A stretch of 64,000 nt of DNA. Origin: Pseudomonas lurida. GTDB lineage: Bacteria > Pseudomonadota > Gammaproteobacteria > Pseudomonadales > Pseudomonadaceae. A model generated the notes under the pieces. That model was not told the origin of the DNA and did not search any database. It saw only the letters and a program-made list of their open reading frames with translations. The DNA lies in the NCBI RefSeq assembly GCF_002563895.1, contig NZ_PDJB01000001.1, positions 5,501,501 through 5,565,500 of the forward strand, written 5' to 3'. Each line of letters starts with the position of its first letter. Position 1 is the first letter of the stretch. Below, in pieces: positions 40,255-50,203 of the stretch. The position numbers and the translations under genes were made by a program.

Positions 40255-40604
40255 TGGTCCTTCTCCTTGCGCTTGACCATCTGCTGCATCAGCACGCCGA
40301 CGAAGCCCATGGCGATCACCAGCGACAGCACCAGTGCGCCGACAATGGCCCAGAAATCAGCGGCGATGTCCTTGGCGTACACCATCACCCCCACCGCTGG
40401 CGGCACCAGCAATAACGGCAGGTAACGCAACAGGCTGCTGGCCGCCAGGCTCAGTGGCTCGCCGACTTCGCCCCTCCATACCAGAAAGCCAAGCATCAGC
40501 AGCAGCCCGATGATCGGCCCCGGCAGCACCGGCAACAGCAAATGGTTGATCGCGGTGCCGATCAGTTGAAACAGCACCAGCCAGGTCAGGCCACGTAACA
40601 GCAT
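40251..40604 (-). CDS. lrgA: LrgA/CidA holin-like protein
   Basis: From ATG 40604, with GGGGGAAG upstream, the protein is 117 residues with four membrane helices. LIGTAINHLLLPVLPGPIIGLLLML is the LrgA/CidA signature. It pairs with LrgB, coupled by an ATGA overlap. A longer frame to 40769 would run through the divergent promoter region of the MaoC gene and is not supported. Confidence 0.88.
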   Translation of the reverse strand: MLLRGLTWLVLFQLIGTAINHLLLPVLPGPIIGLLLMLGFLVWRGEVGEPLSLAASSLLRYLPLLLVPPAVGVMVYAKDIAADFWAIVGALVLSLVIAMGFVGVLMQQMVKRKEKDQ

Positions 40605-40768
40605 CCGTTCTTCCCCCTCAGGACTCGCCCGCATTATAAGCACGCCAGCCCTATGCACCGGCATTCGCCAAAAGCATGGTGGGTTGACCAGGCTGATTGG
40701 CCATGATGATCTACATTGGTTCTCTGTAACCCATAAAAAACAGAATCGGTGAACCAAGGAGAGACGCA

Positions 40769-41224
40769 ATGCCCTATGTACCCGTAGCGCAGCTCAAAGA
40801 TTATGTCGGCAAGGAACTGGGACGTTCCGAATGGCTCACCATCGACCAGGCGCGCATCAACCTGTTCGCCGAGGCCACCGGCGATCATCAGTTCATCCAC
40901 GTCGACCCGGTCAAGGCCGCGCAAACCCCGTTTGGCAGCACCATCGCCCACGGCTTCCTGTCGCTGTCGCTGATGCCCAAGCTGATGGAAGACCTGCTGA
41001 TCGTGCCCGAGGGCCTGAAGATGGCCGTCAACTATGGCCTGGACAGTGTGCGATTCATCCAGCCGGTGAAGGTCAACTCAAAGGTGCGCCTGAACGTGAC
41101 ACTCAATGACGTCACCGAGAAAAAACCCGGCCAATGGCTGCTCAAGGCTACCGCCACCCTGGAAATCGAAGGGCAGGAAAAACCGGCTTACATTGCGGAG
41201 TCGCTGTCGCTCTACTTTGTGTAA
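40769..41224 (+). CDS. MaoC family dehydratase
   Basis: The 151-residue hot-dog protein has the hydratase-2 motif ATGDHQFIHVD with the catalytic Asp and His, followed by TIAHGFLSLSL. Members hydrate enoyl-CoA substrates ((R)-specific hydratases) or act as NodN-like proteins. An AAGGAGA site lies before the ATG. It is divergent from lrgAB and stands alone. Confidence 0.88.
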   Translation: MPYVPVAQLKDYVGKELGRSEWLTIDQARINLFAEATGDHQFIHVDPVKAAQTPFGSTIAHGFLSLSLMPKLMEDLLIVPEGLKMAVNYGLDSVRFIQPVKVNSKVRLNVTLNDVTEKKPGQWLLKATATLEIEGQEKPAYIAESLSLYFV

Positions 41225-41239
41225 CCGCCCCGGTCCTCT

Positions 41240-41337
41240 GTAGGAGCTGGCTTGCCAGCGAAGAACGGACAGTCGCCGCATTCCCCCTGAATGCCTGCGC
41301 CATCGTTAACGACCATCGCCGGCAAGCCGGCTCCTAC
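41240..41337. repeat. REPIN, class C (TAGGAGCTGGCTTGCCAGCG family)
   Basis: GTAGGAGCTGGCTTGCCAGC at 41240 faces GCCGGCAAGCCGGCTCCTAC ending at 41337. The core differs from classes A and B. It lies between the MaoC gene and the MORN-peptidase gene. Confidence 0.8.
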
Positions 41338-41437
41338 GGGTCTGTGGAGAGGCACAATCCTTACCACAGCGTATGTAAATTTATGTATGGAACTCGCAGC
41401 TGCGGCATACTCGGCGCTCAATTATCCGGATCCCGCT

Positions 41438-43156
41438 ATGCGCCCACTCGCTCCCCTCGCCCTTGCCCTGTTGCTCACCGCTTGCGGAGACGGCGAATCG
41501 CTGTTGCCGCCCGATGCGCGCCTGCCCGACGGCGGCCGTTATCGGGGCGATGTGGTCAATGGCTTGCTGCAAGGCCAGGGTCGCGTGGACTACCCCAACG
41601 GCAGTTGGTACGCCGGCCAGTTCGACAAAGGCCAGTGGCACGGCCAGGGCGAATGGCATGGCAGCAACGGTGAAGTCTATAAAGGCCAGTTCCAGCAAGG
41701 CCTGTTCGATGGCCAGGGCAGCCTGACCACGGCGGGCAGCCATTATGTGGGCGGCTTCAAGAACGGTCGACGCAACGGCGAAGGCACCCTCAAAGAGGGG
41801 CAGATGACCTATCGCGGCGAATTCAAGGACGACCAGTATTCCGGCCTCGGCCGCCTGGAGCTGGCGGACGGCAGCCAGTACCAGGGCCAGTTCGCCCACG
41901 GCAAGCCGAACGGCGAAGGCCAGCGCAACGACGACAGCGGTAACCAGTTCAGCGGCCATTTCGTCGATGGTCAACTGGAAGGCAACGGCACCTTCAACAG
42001 CGCCGATGGCGATATTTATGTCGGCCAGTTCAAGCAGAACCAGCTCAACGGCAAGGGCCGCTACGAGAACGCCGACGGCGATGTGTGGATCGGCCAGTTC
42101 AAGGAAGGTGCGCTGAGCGGCAAGGGCGAGTTGATCGGCGTCGACGGCAGCCATTATGTCGGCCAGTTCAGCGATTGGCGCTTCACTGGCGAAGGCCGCC
42201 TGAACCTCACCGACGGCAGTTTCTATATCGGCGGCTTCGACAGCGACAGCTATCAAGGCAAAGGCACCCTGGTGCTCAACGACGGCACCGTAGAAGCTGG
42301 CACCTGGGTGAACGGCATGCGGGTGCGTGACGCCGACGGCAAGCTGCTGCCCGACCCACTGGAGATCGGCGTGCTGGCCCAGGGTCGCCTGCTCGACGCC
42401 GCCCTCGCCGCGGTGCCTGCCTCCACCGCCGCCGTCGAGCTGTATACACTGGCCGTAGCCGGCGACGGCAAACAAAGCGTGTTCCTGCGCGAGGCCGACT
42501 ACGTCAGCAACATGCTCGCCACCCGCTTCGGCGCGCGCGGGCAGATTCGCCTGGTCAACCACCGCGACCACATCGCCGACCGCCCGCTCGCCACCCGCGA
42601 AAGCCTGCGGCGCGCCGTGCAAACCCTGGCCGAACGTACGGGGCCGGAAGACCTGGTGTTTATCTACATGACCAGCCACGGCACCCACGAACACGAACTG
42701 GTGCTGGACCAGCCGCGCATGGAGCTGGCCGACCTGCCGGCCGATGAGTTGGCCGCAGTGCTGGCGCCGCTGAAGAACCGCGACAAGATCGTGGTGATTT
42801 CCGCCTGCTACTCCGGCGGTTTCATCCCGGCCCTGAAAGATGACCGCACCCTGATCATGACCGCCTCGCGGGCTGACCGTGTGTCCTTCGGTTGCTCCGA
42901 GGAAGCCGACTTCACCTACTTCGGCGACGCCCTCTTCGCCCAAGCCTTCAACCAGACCGACGACTTGCAGCAAGCCTTCAAGCTGGCACAACTGCATGTG
43001 GCCGAACGCGAACAGGCGGACAACTTCGAAGCCTCCGAACCGCAGATCTGGGCCCCCAAGGGCGTCATCGCCCACTGGCAATTATTACGCAAGCAGCAGG
43101 CACGAAAGGCACTCGAAAGCGTCTCAATGAATAGCAAGGAAGCCAAAGGCAACTAA
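41438..43156 (+). CDS. Lipoprotein with MORN repeats and legumain-like (C13) peptidase domain
   Basis: The 572-residue protein has a lipobox LLLTACG (Cys16) that predicts lipid anchoring. Residues 34-300 contain about twelve MORN repeats of roughly 23 residues (YRGD, YAGQ, YKGQ, YVGG, YRGE, YQGQ, YVGQ, WIGQ, YIGG starts). The C-terminal domain (about 325-530) has the caspase/legumain fold dyad: His414 in MTSHGTH and Cys457 in ISACYSGGF. The dyad spacing fits clan CD peptidases of family C13. MORN stacks usually bind membranes or proteins. It is monocistronic. A peptidase is likely, but its substrate is unknown. The REPIN upstream and a possible promoter near 41380-41430 precede it. Confidence 0.88.
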   Translation: MRPLAPLALALLLTACGDGESLLPPDARLPDGGRYRGDVVNGLLQGQGRVDYPNGSWYAGQFDKGQWHGQGEWHGSNGEVYKGQFQQGLFDGQGSLTTAGSHYVGGFKNGRRNGEGTLKEGQMTYRGEFKDDQYSGLGRLELADGSQYQGQFAHGKPNGEGQRNDDSGNQFSGHFVDGQLEGNGTFNSADGDIYVGQFKQNQLNGKGRYENADGDVWIGQFKEGALSGKGELIGVDGSHYVGQFSDWRFTGEGRLNLTDGSFYIGGFDSDSYQGKGTLVLNDGTVEAGTWVNGMRVRDADGKLLPDPLEIGVLAQGRLLDAALAAVPASTAAVELYTLAVAGDGKQSVFLREADYVSNMLATRFGARGQIRLVNHRDHIADRPLATRESLRRAVQTLAERTGPEDLVFIYMTSHGTHEHELVLDQPRMELADLPADELAAVLAPLKNRDKIVVISACYSGGFIPALKDDRTLIMTASRADRVSFGCSEEADFTYFGDALFAQAFNQTDDLQQAFKLAQLHVAEREQADNFEASEPQIWAPKGVIAHWQLLRKQQARKALESVSMNSKEAKGN

Positions 43157-43185
43157 GCTGAACTGTGTAACAAGGGGGAAACACC

Positions 43186-43827
43186 ATGTACCTGACGCCT
43201 CAGCATATCTTGCTTGCCGGAGCCTCCGGCCTTACCGGCGAACACCTGCTCGATCGCCTGCTCAACGAACCCACCGTGACCCGCGTGCTCGCACCGAGCC
43301 GCAAGCCCTTGGCCGAACACCCGCACCTGGAAAACCCGGTGGGCGACCCGGCGGTGTTCCTGCCGCAACTCAGCGGCCCGGTGGATCTCGCCTTCTGCTG
43401 CCTGGGTACTACCATCAAACAGGCCGGCTCCGAAGCCGCCTTCCGCGCCGTTGACTTGGACATGGTCGTGGCGTTCGCCAAGCGCGCGCGAGAAATGGGC
43501 GCGCGGCACCTGATCGTGATCAGCGCCATCGGCGCAGACCCGAAATCTTCGATCTTCTACAACCGCGTCAAAGGGGAAATGGAGGAAGCGTTAAAAGCCC
43601 AGGACTGGCCACAACTGACCATCGTGAGGCCGTCGCTGTTGCTGGGGGAACGGCTGGAGCCGCGCTTGGCAGAACAACTGGCCGGGCCATTGTCGCGACT
43701 GATCCCGGGCAAATACCACGGCATCGAAGTGTGCGAACTGGCCCGCGCCATGTGGCGCCTGGCGCTGGAGGAGCAGGATGGGGTACGGGTGGTGGAGTCG
43801 GATGAGTTGCGTAAGCTGGGCAAATAG
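43186..43827 (+). CDS. NAD(P)-binding atypical short-chain dehydrogenase
   Basis: The 213-residue Rossmann protein begins [20 protein letters not shown], an NmrA/HTATIP2-like GxxGxxG dinucleotide motif. [20 protein letters not shown] and [29 protein letters not shown] are typical of this oxidoreductase group. There is no SDR Tyr-x3-Lys in the classical position. Function is unknown; it may sense redox or modify a small metabolite. An AAGGGGGA site precedes the ATG. Confidence 0.85.
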   Translation: MYLTPQHILLAGASGLTGEHLLDRLLNEPTVTRVLAPSRKPLAEHPHLENPVGDPAVFLPQLSGPVDLAFCCLGTTIKQAGSEAAFRAVDLDMVVAFAKRAREMGARHLIVISAIGADPKSSIFYNRVKGEMEEALKAQDWPQLTIVRPSLLLGERLEPRLAEQLAGPLSRLIPGKYHGIEVCELARAMWRLALEEQDGVRVVESDELRKLGK

Positions 43828-43855
43828 ACCGATTTGACGACCTGGCAGAGATCCA

Positions 43856-43999
43856 AATGTGGGAGCGGGCTTGCTCGCGAAGGGGGAGTGTCAGCCGGTG
43901 TATGAGTCGACTGATACACCGCATTCGCGGGCAAGCCCGCTCCCACATGGGTGTGTGGGTCAGCCGGATTTAAAGGTGGGAGCCGGGCTTGCCCGCGAT
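43856..43999. repeat. REPIN class A plus an extra REP unit
   Basis: AATGTGGGAGCGGGCTTGCT at 43856 and GGGCAAGCCCGCTCCCACAT ending at 43948 form the inverted pair with inner GACTGATACACCG. A third, singlet REP (GTGGGAGCCGGGCTTGCCCG) lies at 43977-43996. The array separates the convergent NAD(P)-binding and YceK-like genes. Confidence 0.87.
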
Positions 44000-44023
44000 G
44001 AGGCCAGCCCAGGCAATGCACCT

Positions 44024-44308
44024 CTAGAGGCCACCTGTGGCGTTGAAGCCAACGCCCAACACCGTCAACACCGACAGCGGCAACAACAAAGTATCGAGCA
44101 GCGCACTCGCCGGCAGGTCGACACCCGGATAACCCGGCGCCTCGGCACCAAACCGGTCCATGGCGCAACAGCCGCCATTCAAGGCGTACAAATCCAGCCG
44201 CGTGCCGGCATACACCACCGGGGCGTTCGGTTTTGCCGCGTCCAGCGTGCGCGCGGTGGCGCAGCCTGTGAGGTGCAACGCCAGCACTAACAGCAGCGCC
44301 TTATTCAT
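44024..44308 (-). CDS. YceK/YidQ family lipoprotein
   Basis: The 94-residue protein has a lipobox (LALHLTGC, Cys about 16). [15 protein letters not shown] and [18 protein letters not shown] are the family signatures (DUF1375). The function is unknown. Its start overlaps the last eight bases of ubiX, so it is coupled to that gene and follows mpl-ubiX in the same direction. Confidence 0.85.
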   Translation of the reverse strand: MNKALLLVLALHLTGCATARTLDAAKPNAPVVYAGTRLDLYALNGGCCAMDRFGAEAPGYPGVDLPASALLDTLLLPLSVLTVLGVGFNATGGL

Positions 44309-44930
44309 CGCTGCTCAAATGGTGTTCGCCCCAACGTGGCAGCATGTCCTGGGGAATGTTCAGCAAGTTGAGGATGCGCGCCACCACGAAGTCCACCAAG
44401 TCATCGATGGTCTGCGGCTGGTGATAGAAACCGGGCGAGGCTGGCAAAATCGTTACGCCCATGTTCGACAACTTGAGCATGTGCTCCAGGTGAATGCTCG
44501 AATACGGCGCCTCACGCGGCACCAGGATCAACTGCCGGCGTTCCTTCAGCGTCACGTCCGCCGCACGTTCGATCAGGTTGTTGCAGGCACCCGTGGCAAT
44601 CGCCGACAAGGTGCCGGTGGAGCACGGCACTACAACCATCGCCGCCGGCGCACCCGATCCGGACGCCACGGGCGACATCCAGTCCTCTTTACCGTAAACC
44701 TTGATCTGCCCCGCCGCCGCACCGGTGTACTCGGTGAGGAAGGCCTGCATCATCTGCACCTTGGGCGGCAGCGCCACATCAGTCTCGGTGGCCATCACCA
44801 ACTGCGCGGCCTTGGAGATCAGGAAGTGCACCTCACGTTCTTCTCGCACCAGGCAGTCCAGCAGGCGCAAGCCATAGGGCGCGCCCGATGCGCCGGTCAT
44901 CGCCAGGGTGACGCGTTCCGGGCCGCTCAT
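44301..44930 (-). CDS. ubiX: Flavin prenyltransferase UbiX
   Basis: The 209-residue enzyme makes prenylated FMN for the UbiD decarboxylase of ubiquinone synthesis. [14 protein letters not shown] at the N-terminus, [16 protein letters not shown] and [21 protein letters not shown] are the flavin and substrate-binding motifs. Its ATG (44930) overlaps the mpl stop as ATGA. A longer upstream reading would lie inside mpl. Confidence 0.95.
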   Translation of the reverse strand: MSGPERVTLAMTGASGAPYGLRLLDCLVREEREVHFLISKAAQLVMATETDVALPPKVQMMQAFLTEYTGAAAGQIKVYGKEDWMSPVASGSGAPAAMVVVPCSTGTLSAIATGACNNLIERAADVTLKERRQLILVPREAPYSSIHLEHMLKLSNMGVTILPASPGFYHQPQTIDDLVDFVVARILNLLNIPQDMLPRWGEHHLSSDE

Positions 44931-46276
44931 TTCAGTGCCTCGGCCAGTTTGCCGTGCAGGCCACCGAAACCGCCGTTGCTCATGACGACCACATGGGTGC
45001 CAGGCTTGGCCTGGTGCTTGACGTGCTCGATGATGCCTTCGAGGGTGTCGCACACAGCTGATGGCACGGTGCACAGTGCCGCAATCGCCGGCAGGTCCCA
45101 GCCAAGATTGGCCGGTGCGTACCACACCACCTGGTCGGCGTCGTTGACGCTTTCCGGCAGGCCATCGCGGTGGGCGCCGAGCTTCATGGAGTTGGAACGC
45201 GGCTCGACAATCGCGATGATCGGCGCGGCGCCGACCCGCTTGCGCAGGCCATCCAGGGTGGTGGCAATGGCGGTCGGGTGGTGGGCAAAGTCGTCATAGA
45301 TCGTAATGCCATTCACCTCGGCGACTTTTTCCATCCGCCGCTTCACGCTCTTGAACGCGCTCAGCGCGGCAATGCCCATCGACGGCACCACGCCCACATG
45401 CCGCGCAGCCGCCAGGCTGACCAGGGCATTGGCAACGTTGTGCTGGCCGGTCATGTCCCACTCGATAATGCCTTGGGCTTCGCCTTCGAACAGCACTTCG
45501 AACCGGGAGCCGTCTTCGCTGAGCAGCTTGACCTGCCACTGGCCGCCCGCGCCGGTGGTTTGCACCGGGGTCCAGCAGCCCATTTCGATCACACGCTGCA
45601 AGGCCGGCTCGGTGGTCGGGTGGATCACCAGGCCTTCGCTCGGGATCGTGCGCACCAAGTGGTGGAACTGGCGCTCGATGGCCGCCAAGTCGGGAAAGAT
45701 GTCGGCGTGATCAAACTCAAGGTTGTTCAGGATCGCCGTGCGCGGGCGGTAGTGAACGAACTTGGAGCGTTTGTCGAAGAAGGCGCTGTCGTATTCATCG
45801 GCCTCGATCACGAAGAACGGCGTGTCGCCCAGGCGCGCCGACACCGAGAAGTTCTGTGGCACACCGCCAATCAAAAAGCCCGGGCTCATGCCTGCGTGCT
45901 CCAGCACCCAGGCCAGCATGCTGCTGGTGGTGGTCTTGCCGTGGGTGCCGGCAACCGCCAGCACCCAGCGGCCTTGCAGCACATGGTCGGCCAGCCACTG
46001 CGGGCCAGACACATAAGGCAAACCTTTATTGAGTACGTATTCGACCGCCGGGTTGCCACGGGACATGGCGTTGCCGATCACCACCAGGTCCGGGACCGGG
46101 TCGAATTGTGCGGGGTCGTAGCCTTGGGTCAGCTCGATACCCTGGGCCTCGAGTTGCGTGCTCATGGGCGGATAGACGTTGGCGTCGGAGCCCGTGACGT
46201 GGTGCCCGAGCTCTTTGGCCAGAACCGCCATCGAGCCCATGAACGTGCCGCAAATACCGAGAATATGAATGTGCAT
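44927..46276 (-). CDS. mpl: UDP-N-acetylmuramate:L-Ala-gamma-D-Glu-meso-DAP ligase
   Basis: From ATG 46276 ([14 protein letters not shown]) the protein is 449 residues. Mpl attaches recycled murein tripeptide to UDP-MurNAc. The Mur-ligase P-loop [17 protein letters not shown] is near residue 105, and central [20 protein letters not shown] is typical of Mpl/MurC. It works downstream of LdcA, encoded at 24-25 kb. An upstream extension to 46330 is not supported. Confidence 0.95.
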   Translation of the reverse strand: MHIHILGICGTFMGSMAVLAKELGHHVTGSDANVYPPMSTQLEAQGIELTQGYDPAQFDPVPDLVVIGNAMSRGNPAVEYVLNKGLPYVSGPQWLADHVLQGRWVLAVAGTHGKTTTSSMLAWVLEHAGMSPGFLIGGVPQNFSVSARLGDTPFFVIEADEYDSAFFDKRSKFVHYRPRTAILNNLEFDHADIFPDLAAIERQFHHLVRTIPSEGLVIHPTTEPALQRVIEMGCWTPVQTTGAGGQWQVKLLSEDGSRFEVLFEGEAQGIIEWDMTGQHNVANALVSLAAARHVGVVPSMGIAALSAFKSVKRRMEKVAEVNGITIYDDFAHHPTAIATTLDGLRKRVGAAPIIAIVEPRSNSMKLGAHRDGLPESVNDADQVVWYAPANLGWDLPAIAALCTVPSAVCDTLEGIIEHVKHQAKPGTHVVVMSNGGFGGLHGKLAEALK

Positions 46277-46333
46277 AGTCGACCTCGTAAAACATCGAGG
46301 CAGGTTAGCGCAGGGGGGCGAAAATCGCACCTT

Positions 46334-48253
46334 TTAGCTGAGGGCGTGACGTGCGATACCGTGCCTGCGCAGCTTTCTATACAGGGTGTTGCGGCTGACG
46401 CCCAGTTGCTCGGCCGTGTGCGTCATGTGCCAGCGCTGTTGCTGCAGCGCCGTGAGCAATGCCAGGCGCTCGGCGTCTTCCAGCGGCGACTCCTGCGGCG
46501 TGGCCGGCGCGACGACCACGGGGCGGGCCTGGCGAATCTGCGCAGGCAGGTCATCAAGGCTGACACGCCCTTCGTCACACAGCGCCACCAAGGTCCGCAG
46601 CACCGTGCGCAGTTGGCGGACGTTACCCGGCCAGGCAAATGCCAACAGCGCCATGCGCGCCGCCGGGTCGAGCGCTACCGTCTCGCCATTGGCCTCCTGG
46701 GCCAGCAGGAAATCCAGCAACTGGGATTTATCACTGCGCTCGCGCAACGGTGGCAAGCCGACTTCCAAGCCATTGAGCCGGTAGTACAAGTCCTCGCGAA
46801 AGCTACCGTCCTGCACGCGCTCAAGCAAATTCCGGTGGGTTGCGCTGACAATACGTACATTCACCGCCTGGGGTTCACCGCCGAGCGGCACCACCAGCCG
46901 ATCCTCCAGCACCCTTAATAGACGCGTTTGCAGCGCCAGGGGCATATCACCGATTTCATCGAGGAACAGGGTGCCGCCATCGGCTTGCTGCAACTTGCCT
47001 TGCATGCCCTCTTTGCGCGCACCGGTAAAGCTGCCGCCGCGATAGCCGAACAGCTCGCTCTCGATCAGGCTTTCCGGGATGGCGGCGCAGTTGAGCGCAA
47101 CAAATGCCTTGTCGGCCCGCAGGCTGGCCAGGTGCACCGCCTTGGCGAAGGCCTCTTTGCCGGAGCCGGTTTCGCCATTGATCAACAACGGCACATCGCG
47201 CTCGAATACCCGCAACGCCTTGCTGAAGTCCTGTTGCAGCGCCGGGTCACCCAGGCAAATGCCGGGCAGGCGCGGGCGCTGCGCCACGGCAGGCTTGGCG
47301 ATCGCGGCGGGAACGCTGCGCGCTTGGCCGCGCAGCGCCGCGAACAAATGCCGACCATCACGGGTACGCAACGGCCAGCTGGCGGTGGCGTTGGCGCTGG
47401 CGCGTCCGAGCAACTGATCCAGGGAGCATTCGAAAAAAGCCTCCACCGGCTGGCCCAACAAGCCGCCACGTAATTGACCCAACAGGTTCAGCGCGCTCTG
47501 GTTCACCGCACAGATGCGCCCTTCGCCGTCGAATGCCAGCAACCCTTCGCTGAACAGCCCCACCGATTCCGCCTGCAGGTGAAAACGCAGCAACCAGTGG
47601 TGTTCAAAGTGGCGCAGGAAGTAGCAGCTCTCGATCATCTTTGCCGACAGGTTCACCAACGCCATGGTGTGGAACTGGCTCTGGCGCGACACCGCTTCCC
47701 GCGCCGAGGACACGTCAAGCACGGCCAGCAGGTCGCCGTGGGGGTCGAACACCGGGCTCGCCGAACAGGTCAGCCCGGTATGCCGGCCGCGAAAGTGTTC
47801 ATCACGATGAATGGTCAGGGATTGGCGCTCCACCAGGCAGGTGCCAATGCCATTGGTGCCTTCGCAGGCTTCGCTCCAATCCGCGCCCAGCCACAGTCCG
47901 GCGCGCTCGAAGATCTTGCGCTCGGACGGCGCCGTGACACAGTTGAGGATCACGCCCCGCGCATCGGTGAGCAGCACGGCGTGGCCGGCGCCGGAGAGTT
48001 GCTGATGCAGGCTGTTCATCTCGCTGCCGGCAATGCGCAGCACTTGTTGCAGGCGCTCGCGGCTTTCCAGCAGGCGGTCGTGCTCAAGCACCGTGGGGGC
48101 GATGGTTTGCGCAGGGTCGAGGTGGTAGTCCTCCAGGCAACGCAGCCAGGAGCGGGCGATGGACGGATCGCTAGCGGGCCCGTGAGCCAGCTCTTGGCCG
48201 CGTGTGACCGTGAGCACCTGCTGGGCATGGCGACTGAAATGATCGTTGTGCAT
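46334..48253 (-). CDS. eatR: Sigma-54 enhancer-binding regulator of ethanolamine catabolism (EatR)
   Basis: The 639-residue AcoR-like activator has a GAF sensor region (about 75-210), a PAS-like region (about 230-305) and an AAA+ domain with Walker A GETGSGKE (360-367), a GSFTGA loop at 407-412 (variant of GAFTGA, which contacts sigma-54), Walker [12 protein letters not shown] and WPGNVRQL. A Fis-type helix-turn-helix ends the protein (about 598-635, [19 protein letters not shown]). In P. aeruginosa the syntenic PA4021 (EatR) with RpoN activates the acetaldehyde dehydrogenase-eat-eutBC operon in response to acetaldehyde. It is divergent from that operon here too. Confidence 0.92.
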   Translation of the reverse strand: MHNDHFSRHAQQVLTVTRGQELAHGPASDPSIARSWLRCLEDYHLDPAQTIAPTVLEHDRLLESRERLQQVLRIAGSEMNSLHQQLSGAGHAVLLTDARGVILNCVTAPSERKIFERAGLWLGADWSEACEGTNGIGTCLVERQSLTIHRDEHFRGRHTGLTCSASPVFDPHGDLLAVLDVSSAREAVSRQSQFHTMALVNLSAKMIESCYFLRHFEHHWLLRFHLQAESVGLFSEGLLAFDGEGRICAVNQSALNLLGQLRGGLLGQPVEAFFECSLDQLLGRASANATASWPLRTRDGRHLFAALRGQARSVPAAIAKPAVAQRPRLPGICLGDPALQQDFSKALRVFERDVPLLINGETGSGKEAFAKAVHLASLRADKAFVALNCAAIPESLIESELFGYRGGSFTGARKEGMQGKLQQADGGTLFLDEIGDMPLALQTRLLRVLEDRLVVPLGGEPQAVNVRIVSATHRNLLERVQDGSFREDLYYRLNGLEVGLPPLRERSDKSQLLDFLLAQEANGETVALDPAARMALLAFAWPGNVRQLRTVLRTLVALCDEGRVSLDDLPAQIRQARPVVVAPATPQESPLEDAERLALLTALQQQRWHMTHTAEQLGVSRNTLYRKLRRHGIARHALS

Positions 48254-48340
48254 TTCTTATTATTCTCCCTGCGTGAGAACGCCCAGCATCCCCCAGCCAT
48301 CCAGGCAATGCAATCCCGGTGCGACCCACCGGTCACAGGC

Positions 48341-48391
48341 TGTACCGTTCCTGGCACAAACTGTCACACCACCTGTACCAACGCTGCTACA
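48341..48391 (+). promoter_or_regulatory. Two candidate EatR upstream activating sites
   Basis: TGTACCGTTCCTGGCACA (48341-48358) and TGTACCAACGCTGCTACA (48374-48391) share TGTACC-N4-CTG-N2-ACA and are spaced 33 bp start to start, about three helical turns. They lie 55-105 bp upstream of the sigma-54 promoter and so fit enhancer sites for EatR. The assignment is inference from position and repetition. Confidence 0.55.
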
Positions 48392-48444
48392 GCAACGCCT
48401 TGCAACAAAGCCCAACCCCTTGATTTTCCTGGCCCACAAAGCGG

Positions 48445-48460
48445 TGGCCCAACCTTTGCT
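48445..48460 (+). promoter_or_regulatory. Sigma-54 promoter of the ethanolamine operon
   Basis: TGGCCCAACCTTTGCT (48445-48460) has the invariant GG (48446-48447) and GC (48458-48459) exactly ten bases apart, as in the -24/-12 consensus. The start of transcription should lie near 48471, about 55 bases upstream of the ATG. It agrees with the reported RpoN dependence of the homologous operon. Confidence 0.75.
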
Positions 48461-48526
48461 CTACGCTTTATCAAGCGCTTGCTGCGCTGCGCTCCCAATA
48501 AACATAAAAGCCAGGAGATACCCACC

Positions 48527-50047
48527 ATGCGTTACGCACACCCCGGTACTGAAGGCGCTATCGTTTCGTTCAAGGCCAAGTACGGCAACTACATCGGCGG
48601 CGAGTTCGTTGCGCCGGTCGATGGCAACTATTTCACCAACACCTCGCCGGTCAACGGCAAGCCCATCGCCGAATTCCCACGCTCCACCGCCAAAGACATC
48701 GACAAAGCACTGGACGCCGCCCATGCCGCCGCTGACGCCTGGGGCAAGACCTCGGCCCAGGACCGTTCGCTGGTCCTGCTGAAAATCGCCGACCGCATCG
48801 AACAGAACCTCGAACTGCTGGCCATCACCGAAACCTGGGATAACGGCAAGGCCGTGCGTGAGACCCTCAACGCCGACATCCCGCTGGCAGCCGACCACTT
48901 CCGCTACTTCGCCGGCTGCATTCGCGCCCAGGAAGGCACCAGCGCCGAAATCAACGAACACACCGCGTCGTATCACTTCCATGAGCCACTGGGCGTGGTC
49001 GGCCAGATCATCCCGTGGAACTTCCCGCTGCTGATGGCGGCATGGAAGCTTGCCCCAGCCCTGGCCGCCGGTAACTGCGTGGTGCTCAAGCCTGCCGAGC
49101 AAACCCCGCTGGGCATCAACGTGTTGCTGGAAGTGATCGGCGACCTGCTGCCACCGGGCGTGCTGAACGTGGTGCACGGTTTCGGCAAAGAAGCCGGCGA
49201 AGCCCTGGCCACCAGCAAACGCATCGCCAAGATTGCCTTCACCGGCTCGACGCCCGTGGGCTCGCACATCATGCATGCAGCGGCCGAGAACATTATTCCG
49301 TCTACGGTGGAGCTGGGCGGCAAGTCGCCGAACATCTTCTTCGCCGACATCATGAAAGCCGAGCCTTCGTTCATCGAAAAGGCTGCCGAAGGCCTGGTGC
49401 TGGCGTTCTTCAACCAGGGTGAAGTGTGCACCTGCCCTTCTCGCGCACTGGTGGAAGAGTCGATCTACGACGACTTCATGAAAGTGGTGATGAAGAAGAT
49501 CGAGTCGATCAAACGTGGCGACCCGCTCGACACCGACACCATGGTCGGCGCCCAGGCGTCCGAGCAGCAGTTCGACAAGATCCTGTCCTACCTGGAAATC
49601 GCCAAGGGCGAAGGCGCGCAACTGCTGACCGGCGGCAAGGTCGAGAAGCTCACTGGCGATATGGCCGGCGGCTATTACATCCAGCCGACCCTACTCAAGG
49701 GCACCAATGAAATGCGCGTGTTCCAGGAAGAAATCTTCGGCCCAGTGGTGAGCATCACCACCTTCAAGGACGAAGCCGAAGCCCTGGCGATTGCCAACGA
49801 CACCGAGTTCGGCCTGGGCGCCGGGGTGTGGACCCGCGACATCAACCGCGCCTACCGCATGGGCCGGGCAATCAAGGCGGGCCGCGTGTGGACCAACTGC
49901 TACCACCTGTACCCGGCGCATGCCGCGTTCGGCGGCTACAAGAAGTCCGGCGTGGGGCGTGAGACGCACAAGATGATGCTGGATCACTACCAGCAGACCA
50001 AGAACTTGCTGGTGAGCTACGACATTAATCCACTCGGGTTCTTCTAA
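48527..50047 (+). CDS. exaC: NAD-dependent acetaldehyde dehydrogenase (ExaC-like)
   Basis: From ATG 48527, with AGGAGA upstream, the protein is 506 residues. It oxidises acetaldehyde released by EutBC to acetate. [22 protein letters not shown] is the ALDH cofactor stretch, [14 protein letters not shown] holds the general-base Glu, and [15 protein letters not shown] the catalytic Cys pair region. The syntenic P. aeruginosa gene PA4022 serves this role in ethanolamine use. The name exaC belongs strictly to a paralogue of the ethanol pathway but is widely applied. Confidence 0.92.
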   Translation: MRYAHPGTEGAIVSFKAKYGNYIGGEFVAPVDGNYFTNTSPVNGKPIAEFPRSTAKDIDKALDAAHAAADAWGKTSAQDRSLVLLKIADRIEQNLELLAITETWDNGKAVRETLNADIPLAADHFRYFAGCIRAQEGTSAEINEHTASYHFHEPLGVVGQIIPWNFPLLMAAWKLAPALAAGNCVVLKPAEQTPLGINVLLEVIGDLLPPGVLNVVHGFGKEAGEALATSKRIAKIAFTGSTPVGSHIMHAAAENIIPSTVELGGKSPNIFFADIMKAEPSFIEKAAEGLVLAFFNQGEVCTCPSRALVEESIYDDFMKVVMKKIESIKRGDPLDTDTMVGAQASEQQFDKILSYLEIAKGEGAQLLTGGKVEKLTGDMAGGYYIQPTLLKGTNEMRVFQEEIFGPVVSITTFKDEAEALAIANDTEFGLGAGVWTRDINRAYRMGRAIKAGRVWTNCYHLYPAHAAFGGYKKSGVGRETHKMMLDHYQQTKNLLVSYDINPLGFF

Positions 50048-50090
50048 CTTAGCCTTACAGCAGGCGACCCGCTCTCAACTTGAAATGCAA

Positions 50091-50128
50091 TCAAATGTGG
50101 GAGCCGGCTTGCCTGCTCCCACATTTGA
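50091..50128 (+). repeat. Minimal REP hairpin after the dehydrogenase gene
   Basis: TCAAATGTGGGAGC (50091-50104) and GCTCCCACATTTGA (50115-50128) form a perfect 14-bp stem with a 10-base loop of REP-like core (CGGCTTGCCT). It looks like a class A repeat shortened to one hairpin, 43 bases after the stop codon. It may attenuate transcription into eat or protect the upstream mRNA. Confidence 0.75.
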
Positions 50129-50203
50129 ACTTCGCAAGTCACTGCTACCTCATCCGGCACAAAGAGGCCGAGTTAAAACAATAAGAACGGAAGGTACTTC
50201 CCC

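Noticed and set aside
38449..40425. 658-codon plus-strand frame across the DedA-PAP2, Lon-N and lrgB genes
   Set aside because: It covers the ends of three better-supported genes and its product is His/Gln-rich shadow sequence.
41540..42330. Regularly spaced repeats that could be read as CRISPR-like or tandem DNA repeats
   Set aside because: They are the codons of MORN repeats, of about 69 bp with diverged sequence, inside a continuous reading frame.
43856..43999. Clustered palindromes as a possible CRISPR array
   Set aside because: The units are inverted REP sequences without regular unique spacers.
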